Of a stretch of 64,000 nt of DNA, positions 59,261 through 64,000 are shown piece by piece. A program made the translations under genes and the position numbers. This DNA is from Marinobacter persicus (GTDB lineage Bacteria; Pseudomonadota; Gammaproteobacteria; Pseudomonadales; Oleiphilaceae), in the NCBI RefSeq assembly GCF_900114155.1, contig NZ_FOSC01000010.1, positions 62,001 through 126,000 of the forward strand, given 5' to 3'. The stretch's first letter is position 1. Each line of letters starts with the position of its first letter. A model generated the notes under the pieces. The model was given only the letters and a program-made list of their open reading frames with translations. It made no database searches and had not been told where the DNA came from.

Positions 59261-60949
59261 TCAGGCCATGGTGCGGGAGTTGGAGATGGAGCGGTTCATC
59301 AGGATGATGGGAATGATGCCAGCCAGAACAATAATCAGCGACGGCAGCGCGCTGTGCTGCAGCATTTCGTCGGAGGCGAACTGGTACACGTAGGTGGCCA
59401 GTGTCTCGTAATTGAACGGCCGCAGAATCAGCGTGGCCGGCAGTTCCTTCATGCAGTCAACGAATACCACCAGGGCAGCGGTGATCAGCGTGCCCCGCAA
59501 CATCGGCAGGTGCACTTTGATCAAGGTCCCCCCGGGTGTATGCCCCAGCGACCGCGAAGCCATGTCCATGCTGGGTGTGATTTTCTGCAGGGCGCTTTCC
59601 ACGCTGCCGGCGGATACCGCCAGAAAGCGGACGGTGTAGGCAAACACCAGGGCAAACGCGCTGCCGCTCAGCAGCAGGCCAGTGCTGAAGCCGAAATAAT
59701 CGCGCATCAGGCCATCGAGCCAGTTGTCGAAGCCGGCCAGGGGCACAATCACGCCCACGGCAAGGACGGCGCCAGGCATGGCATAACCCAGACTGGACAG
59801 GCGCATGAGGATTTGCATGCCCCGGGTGTTGTGCAGTCGGCGGCTGTAAGCCAGGGTGACGCCGATCAGTAAGGTGGTGAGGGCCGCGGCGCTGGACAGG
59901 AACAGGCTGTTGAAGGTGTTTTCGATAAAATCGGGTGTCCAGCTCTCGTCGAAATAGTCCCAGGCGTAGTAGCCCAGCGTTGCCGCGGGAATGATAAAGC
60001 CGAAAACCAGCGGCACCGAGCAGGTGGCCACGCAGATCATCTGGCGGGGGAACGACATGGTGAAGCGCTGGATGGGGTCGCGGTTATCACGTGCGGCGAA
60101 CTGCTGTTGCCTGCGCCGGGAGTAGCGCTCGAGGGTTACCAGGATGACCACGAAGATGAGCATGGTGGTGGCGATCTGTGCCGCACCGCCGAGATTGCCC
60201 AGGTTCATCCAGGTATCGAACAGGCCCCGTGTGAGGGTTTGCACGGCAAAGAAATCGACGGTGCCAAAATCGTTCAGCGTTTCCATCAGCACCAGCGACA
60301 GACCGACGGCAATGGCTGGGCGTGCTATGGGCAGGACCACCCGGAAAAAAGTGCTCAGGGCCGAGTGCCCGAGGCTGCGGCTAACGGAAAACAGTGAGGG
60401 TGATTGTTCAAGGAACGCGGCCCGGGCCAACAGGTAGATGTAGGGGTACAGCACCAGACTGATCATCAGAATGGCACCTTCCAGGCTGCGGATCTCCGGG
60501 AACCAGTACTCGGAGGCATTGGCCCAGCCGAACCAGTCCCGAAGCGCGCCCTGTACCGGGCCGGCGTAGTCCAGAAGGCTGGTATAGACATAGGCGATGA
60601 CGTAGGCCGGGATCGCAAAGGGCAGCAGCAAGGCCCATTCGAAGAACTTGCGCCCGGGGAACTCGCACATAGTGACTGCCCAGGCCGTGGCCAGCCCGAT
60701 CACCAATGTGAGAACACCCACTCCAGCCATCAGTTTCAGGGTGGTGGACAGATAGCGGGGCAGGGTGGTGTCCAGCAGGTGCGGCCAGATGTTTTCCTCG
60801 GGGAAGAAGGCAAGAACCAGAACCGACAGGACCGGAAGCGCAACAATGGCTGTGGTGATGAGGGCACTGAGCATCCAGCGTTTGGAGGTGCGTTTGGCCA
60901 GCAGGGGTTGGGCAAGTCCGGGATTTGCGCTGGTAACGACCTCGGTCAT
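59261..60949 (-). CDS. Ferric iron ABC transporter permease (FbpB-like)
   Basis: A 562-residue permease with two fused six-helix halves. EAA-like loops are visible in ARPAIAVGLSLVLMETLNDF and HLPMLRGTLITAALVVFVDC. It follows the iron-binding protein by 150 bases containing a terminator. No FbpC ATPase is adjacent on either side, so the pump must use one from elsewhere. Confidence 0.88.
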   Translation of the reverse strand: MTEVVTSANPGLAQPLLAKRTSKRWMLSALITTAIVALPVLSVLVLAFFPEENIWPHLLDTTLPRYLSTTLKLMAGVGVLTLVIGLATAWAVTMCEFPGRKFFEWALLLPFAIPAYVIAYVYTSLLDYAGPVQGALRDWFGWANASEYWFPEIRSLEGAILMISLVLYPYIYLLARAAFLEQSPSLFSVSRSLGHSALSTFFRVVLPIARPAIAVGLSLVLMETLNDFGTVDFFAVQTLTRGLFDTWMNLGNLGGAAQIATTMLIFVVILVTLERYSRRRQQQFAARDNRDPIQRFTMSFPRQMICVATCSVPLVFGFIIPAATLGYYAWDYFDESWTPDFIENTFNSLFLSSAAALTTLLIGVTLAYSRRLHNTRGMQILMRLSSLGYAMPGAVLAVGVIVPLAGFDNWLDGLMRDYFGFSTGLLLSGSAFALVFAYTVRFLAVSAGSVESALQKITPSMDMASRSLGHTPGGTLIKVHLPMLRGTLITAALVVFVDCMKELPATLILRPFNYETLATYVYQFASDEMLQHSALPSLIIVLAGIIPIILMNRSISNSRTMA

Positions 60950-61060
60950 GGTGTTCCTGTTGCGATAGTGGAGATGAGAAAGGTTGCGATTCTAGATTGT
61001 GGTTGTGTTCCCTGCAATGATTCGTATCAGTTTCGTGGAGATGCCTGGCGGCGACTCAAA

Positions 61061-61088
61061 CAAAACGGGGTGCCCTCAGGCACCCCGT
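61061..61088 (-). terminator. Intrinsic terminator after the iron-binding protein
   Basis: ACGGGGTGCC pairs with GGCACCCCGT around a 4-base loop, followed on the reverse strand by TTTTG. It lies between fbpA-like and fbpB-like genes and should reduce permease expression. Confidence 0.8.
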
Positions 61089-61098
61089 ATGTGGTTGC

Positions 61099-62115
61099 TT
61101 ATTCGCCGTCGTAATCGACGCGATCAACCAGTTTTACCGCTGCATTGCGGTTTTCGGCGATCTCCTGCAAAGACAGGTCATCCGGGTTGATTTCACCCCA
61201 CTCGGCGACGATGCCGGATGGCTGAATGTCCGGGTTGGCCGGGTATTCGAAGTTGGCCTCTGCGTAGATGCGCTGGGCTTCCGGTGAGGACAGGAATTCC
61301 ATCAGTTTGATGGCGTTTTCCTTGTTTGGCGCGCTCTTGGTCAGGGCGATACCGGAAATGTTTACGTGGGTACCACGGCCCTCGGCATTCGGGAACACCA
61401 GGAACACCTGCTCTGCGATGGGGCGCTGGTTTTCGTCTTCCAGCATCTTGCCGTAGTAGTAGCTGTTGCCGATGGACAGGTCGCACACACCTTCGGCGAT
61501 GGCTTTGATCTGGTCGCGGTCGCCACCCTGTGGTTTGCGGGCCAGATTGTCTTTCACGCCTTCCAGCCACTGTTCGGTTTTTTCTTCACCGTGGTGGGCG
61601 ATCATCGAGGAGAACAGGGCGATGTTGTACGGATGTTTGCCGCTGCGGGTACAGATGCGGTCATCCCACTTTTCGTCTGCCAGATCTTCATAGGTGGAAA
61701 TTTCGCCTTTTTCAACGCGCTCCTTCGACGCGAAGATCAGCCGGCCGCGGGTGGTCAGGGCGTACCATTTACCTTCAGGATGGCGCAGGTTTTCCGGAAT
61801 GTTCTGGTTCAGGGTGTCGGTCTCCACACCTTCAACCAGGTCGCGCTCGACCAGCTCATTGATCCGTGAGATATCAACGGTCATCACCACGTCTGCCGGG
61901 CTGTTGCGGCCTTCACGCTCCAGACGTTCCGCCAGGCCTTTCTTGGCGAATACCACGTTGGACTCGATGCCGGTTTCCTTCTCGAATGCTTCCAGCAGAG
62001 GTTCCAACAGAAACGCCTGACGATAGGAGTAGATGTTGACCTCGCCATCAGCAGAGGCGCTCAGGGGCAGGGCAGCCAGGGCTGCTGCAGCGGTAGCGGC
62101 AAGCTTCATTCGCAT
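61099..62115 (-). CDS. Ferric iron ABC transporter substrate-binding protein (FbpA/IdiA-like)
   Basis: A 338-residue periplasmic protein with signal peptide (MKLAATAAAALAALPLSASA). The iron-binding tyrosines are in IGNSYYYGKM, with Tyr also in NIYSYRQAFL, as in the FbpA/FutA group. The opening VNIYSYR and RSGKHPYNIA segments support this. It is the first gene of the iron uptake unit, and a Fur-like box lies upstream. Confidence 0.9.
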   Translation of the reverse strand: MRMKLAATAAAALAALPLSASADGEVNIYSYRQAFLLEPLLEAFEKETGIESNVVFAKKGLAERLEREGRNSPADVVMTVDISRINELVERDLVEGVETDTLNQNIPENLRHPEGKWYALTTRGRLIFASKERVEKGEISTYEDLADEKWDDRICTRSGKHPYNIALFSSMIAHHGEEKTEQWLEGVKDNLARKPQGGDRDQIKAIAEGVCDLSIGNSYYYGKMLEDENQRPIAEQVFLVFPNAEGRGTHVNISGIALTKSAPNKENAIKLMEFLSSPEAQRIYAEANFEYPANPDIQPSGIVAEWGEINPDDLSLQEIAENRNAAVKLVDRVDYDGE

Positions 62116-62190
62116 AGCGTCATTCCTTCCTGTGTTTTCTCTTTTATGGGTCAGCTTAACTGTCAGGGACAGGGTAGCTATCTATAAACG

Positions 62191-62209
62191 GTAACCATTC
62201 TCATTGCTA
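62191..62209 (-). promoter_or_regulatory. Fur-like operator upstream of iron importer
   Basis: The reverse-strand sequence TAGCAATGAGAATGGTTAC shares 11 of 14 central bases with the Fur box AATGATAATCATTA. It lies about 75 bp before the iron-binding-protein start. Confidence 0.5.
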
Positions 62210-62306
62210 ACCGCATTTCAGTCAAGCATTCTTGGCAATTTGAGCTAAATTTATTGATATGCTTGCCGACACCTCCAGGGATAACCAAGAAAAGGACTTG
62301 AGTACC

Positions 62307-62579
62307 ATGACAGGAGAAGAACGCAGGCAGCACGAGCGCACAGCCATGAAAGCCCGGGTCAGGGTAGTGCATAGGCTGTTTGGTGAGTTTGATTTTTCAA
62401 CCGGTGACATATCCGACGGCGGGCTGTTTATTGTGATGGAGAATGACCATTTCCGGCCGGAGCTGGGGGATCGTGTGACTGTTCAGGTGCAGGGGCTGCC
62501 AGTGCCCGCTCCGGTGCTTGACATGAAAGTGGTGCGCCGTACCGACGACGGCCTGGGGCTGCAGTTCGAGAATTGCTGA
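62307..62579 (+). CDS. PilZ-domain cyclic-di-GMP-binding protein
   Basis: A 90-residue stand-alone PilZ protein starting at ATG 62307 (AAAGGA upstream); an ATG at 62259 is an alternative. The binding motifs ERRQHERTAMKAR and DISDGGLF are present. It probably senses cyclic-di-GMP and influences motility or adhesion. Confidence 0.82.
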   Translation: MTGEERRQHERTAMKARVRVVHRLFGEFDFSTGDISDGGLFIVMENDHFRPELGDRVTVQVQGLPVPAPVLDMKVVRRTDDGLGLQFENC

Positions 62580-62691
62580 GGCCTTCACAGGCCAGCTGTG
62601 AGAGTAATCACAGTGCGACAATTTGCCGTCTTGGTTGGTGCGTGGAGTGGGTTATATTGCTGAATGGATTCAGGCAATGGTTACGAGGTGC

Positions 62692-63993
62692 ATGGTGGGT
62701 GTCCGACAGCAGAAGATAGCGGCGCATGATCTGGAGATCGGCATGTTTGTGTCGGATCTCGATCGGCCGTGGCATCAGACCCCGTTCCCGATTCAGGGGT
62801 TTCATGTTCGTAGTCAGGCAGACATCCAGGCGGTGGTGTCCCATTGCCGCTGGGTGATGATTGATGTCGACGAGGGCAGGGCCTCGCTATCGGCCGGAGG
62901 CGCCGGTTTTGGCTCTGGTTCATCATTGCGGGGGCAGGGACGGGAAACGCTCAAGCTGCCACCGCTGAATATTCGCCAACCGGTTCGCTACCAGACTGAA
63001 CAGCCTCTGGAGAAGGAGGTGAAAGCCTGCCAGCGCTTGCTGGCCGATGCAGAGAGAGCCTTGCAGGACACCTTTGTAACCCTCCAGTCTGGCAAGACTC
63101 CCGACACCCGTCCGGCTGAGGCAGTGACCCGGAAAGTGGTCGCCAGCGTCGTGCGCCAGCCCAATGCGTTGTTATGGCTCAGTCGTACCCGGCAATTCGA
63201 TGATCTGGTCTATCGCCATGCCCTAAACACCGCTGTGTGGGCCCTGGTATGCGGCCGTCAACTGGGTTTGAAGGAAGAGCTTCTCAACCATCTGGGGCTG
63301 GGCTGCCTGCTGTCTCAGGTGGGCAAAACCACCTTGCCACGGGAATTACTCCGGCACGAGCAACAGTTGTCCCGCGAGGACTATCAGCAGTACCGGAGCT
63401 ATGTTTCCCGGGGCGTTGAAATGCTGGCCCAGAGCGGTTTGCCCCGGGCGGTAATGACGGTGGTGGAGAACCATCGCGAGCGCCACAATGGCTCCGGTTT
63501 CCCCCAGGGAATCAGAGGGGACCGTATTCCGGTGCTGGCCAAAGTGGCGGGGATTGCGGAGTTTTTCGAGTCGCTGGTGGCGCCCCGTGAAGATCATTCC
63601 CCACTTACGCCGGCCAGGGCGGTGGCATTGCTCTACGACATGCGGAATATCGAGTTTCAGGAAGATCTGGTGGAGACTTTTATTCAGGCCATCGGGGTCT
63701 ACCCGACCGGGTCGCTGGTGGAATTGTCGGACGGCCAGCGGGGGGTTGTGGTGTCCCATTCCCCTGAGCGCCGTTTATGGCCGAGGGTCATGGTAATGCA
63801 GGACGCCGAGCACAAACCGCTGAAGTCGTCGCGCATACTGGATCTGGCCCGGATTAACGAAGGGCGCGATGCCTCGCAGGTATTGAAGGTTCTGGCCTGC
63901 CTGCCAAGTGGAACCCGCGGCCTCGACCCTTCCGCTTATGACCTCACCGGTGGGGAATCCCGCTGGTCCCTGGGCCGGTTGATCGGGCGTTAA
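62692..63993 (+). CDS. HD-GYP-like protein with degenerate catalytic motif
   Basis: A 433-residue protein with an N-terminal DUF3391-like region (QKIAAHDLEIGMFVSDLDRPW) and a C-terminal HD-GYP fold. The canonical LLHDIGK reads LLSQVGK, replacing the metal-binding HD pair, and GYP reads GFP in NHRERHNGSGFPQG. The metal-binding Asp of the later helix is Glu (GIAEFFESL). It may bind cyclic-di-GMP or partners without cleaving it. The start is uncertain; ATG 62692 has GAGG just upstream. Confidence 0.78.
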   Translation: MVGVRQQKIAAHDLEIGMFVSDLDRPWHQTPFPIQGFHVRSQADIQAVVSHCRWVMIDVDEGRASLSAGGAGFGSGSSLRGQGRETLKLPPLNIRQPVRYQTEQPLEKEVKACQRLLADAERALQDTFVTLQSGKTPDTRPAEAVTRKVVASVVRQPNALLWLSRTRQFDDLVYRHALNTAVWALVCGRQLGLKEELLNHLGLGCLLSQVGKTTLPRELLRHEQQLSREDYQQYRSYVSRGVEMLAQSGLPRAVMTVVENHRERHNGSGFPQGIRGDRIPVLAKVAGIAEFFESLVAPREDHSPLTPARAVALLYDMRNIEFQEDLVETFIQAIGVYPTGSLVELSDGQRGVVVSHSPERRLWPRVMVMQDAEHKPLKSSRILDLARINEGRDASQVLKVLACLPSGTRGLDPSAYDLTGGESRWSLGRLIGR

Positions 63994-64000
63994 AGGGTGT

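Overview
The window comes from a GC-rich gammaproteobacterium. The split class II ribonucleotide reductase (nrdJa/nrdJb), the tesA-ybbA-ybbP arrangement and the general protein style suggest a marine Marinobacter- or Pseudomonas-like genome. This placement is an inference from gene content, not a database match.

Positions 1-18114 hold a large lipid/pigment biosynthetic cluster. The forward operon (1-13726) encodes the set expected for an aryl polyene pathway: acyltransferase, MIO-type aromatic ammonia-lyase, thioesterase, LolA-like carrier, MMPL exporter, flavin-dependent halogenase-like protein, DUF3261 lipoprotein, ketosynthases, hotdog dehydratase, ketoreductase, ABC-2 exporter and acyl carrier protein, ending with a ketosynthase and a degenerate chain-length-factor-like partner. 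The convergent reverse operon (13718-17249) encodes a DarB-like KAS III, a DarA-like flavodoxin-fold protein, a BtrH_N/DUF4872 protein and an unknown 135-residue protein. A forward double-hotdog dehydratase closes the block, followed by a two-way terminator and tRNA-Asn. Together these predict a (possibly halogenated) aryl polyene joined to a dialkylresorcinol, of the flexirubin/arcuflavin type.

Positions 18300-40456 are mostly ordinary chromosome: YheT-like hydrolase, tesA with the ybbAB-type ABC exporter, an SBP_bac_3 protein, an M48 protease, DUF599, two PaaI-type thioesterases, htpG behind a sigma-32-like promoter and a long inverted repeat, DUF2835, katG behind a possible OxyR site and a 30-codon ORF, dusC, hemerythrin, ogt, a complete RND efflux operon and an EmrE-like pump.

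Positions about 40560-53130 look like an inserted mobile island. The left part has an AT-rich degenerate stretch and a metal-response operon (MerR regulator, CDF transporter, small ORF, DUF3703, SCO) that ends in a broken ORF. The right part is one tightly coupled reverse operon of three tyrosine recombinases, two small coiled-coil proteins and a RecD2-like helicase, with a metallophosphoesterase downstream. GGATAC direct repeats lie at both outer edges and CCAAAAC iterons at an internal junction. This recombinase-trio/helicase module is the best candidate for an under-described system in the window.

Positions 53132-64000 return to chromosome: split class II RNR with paired NrdR-like boxes, an ABC importer of the ABC_sub_bind type, an FbpAB-like iron importer with a Fur-like box and no adjacent ATPase, a PilZ protein, and an HD-GYP protein whose catalytic HD pair is replaced by Ser-Gln.
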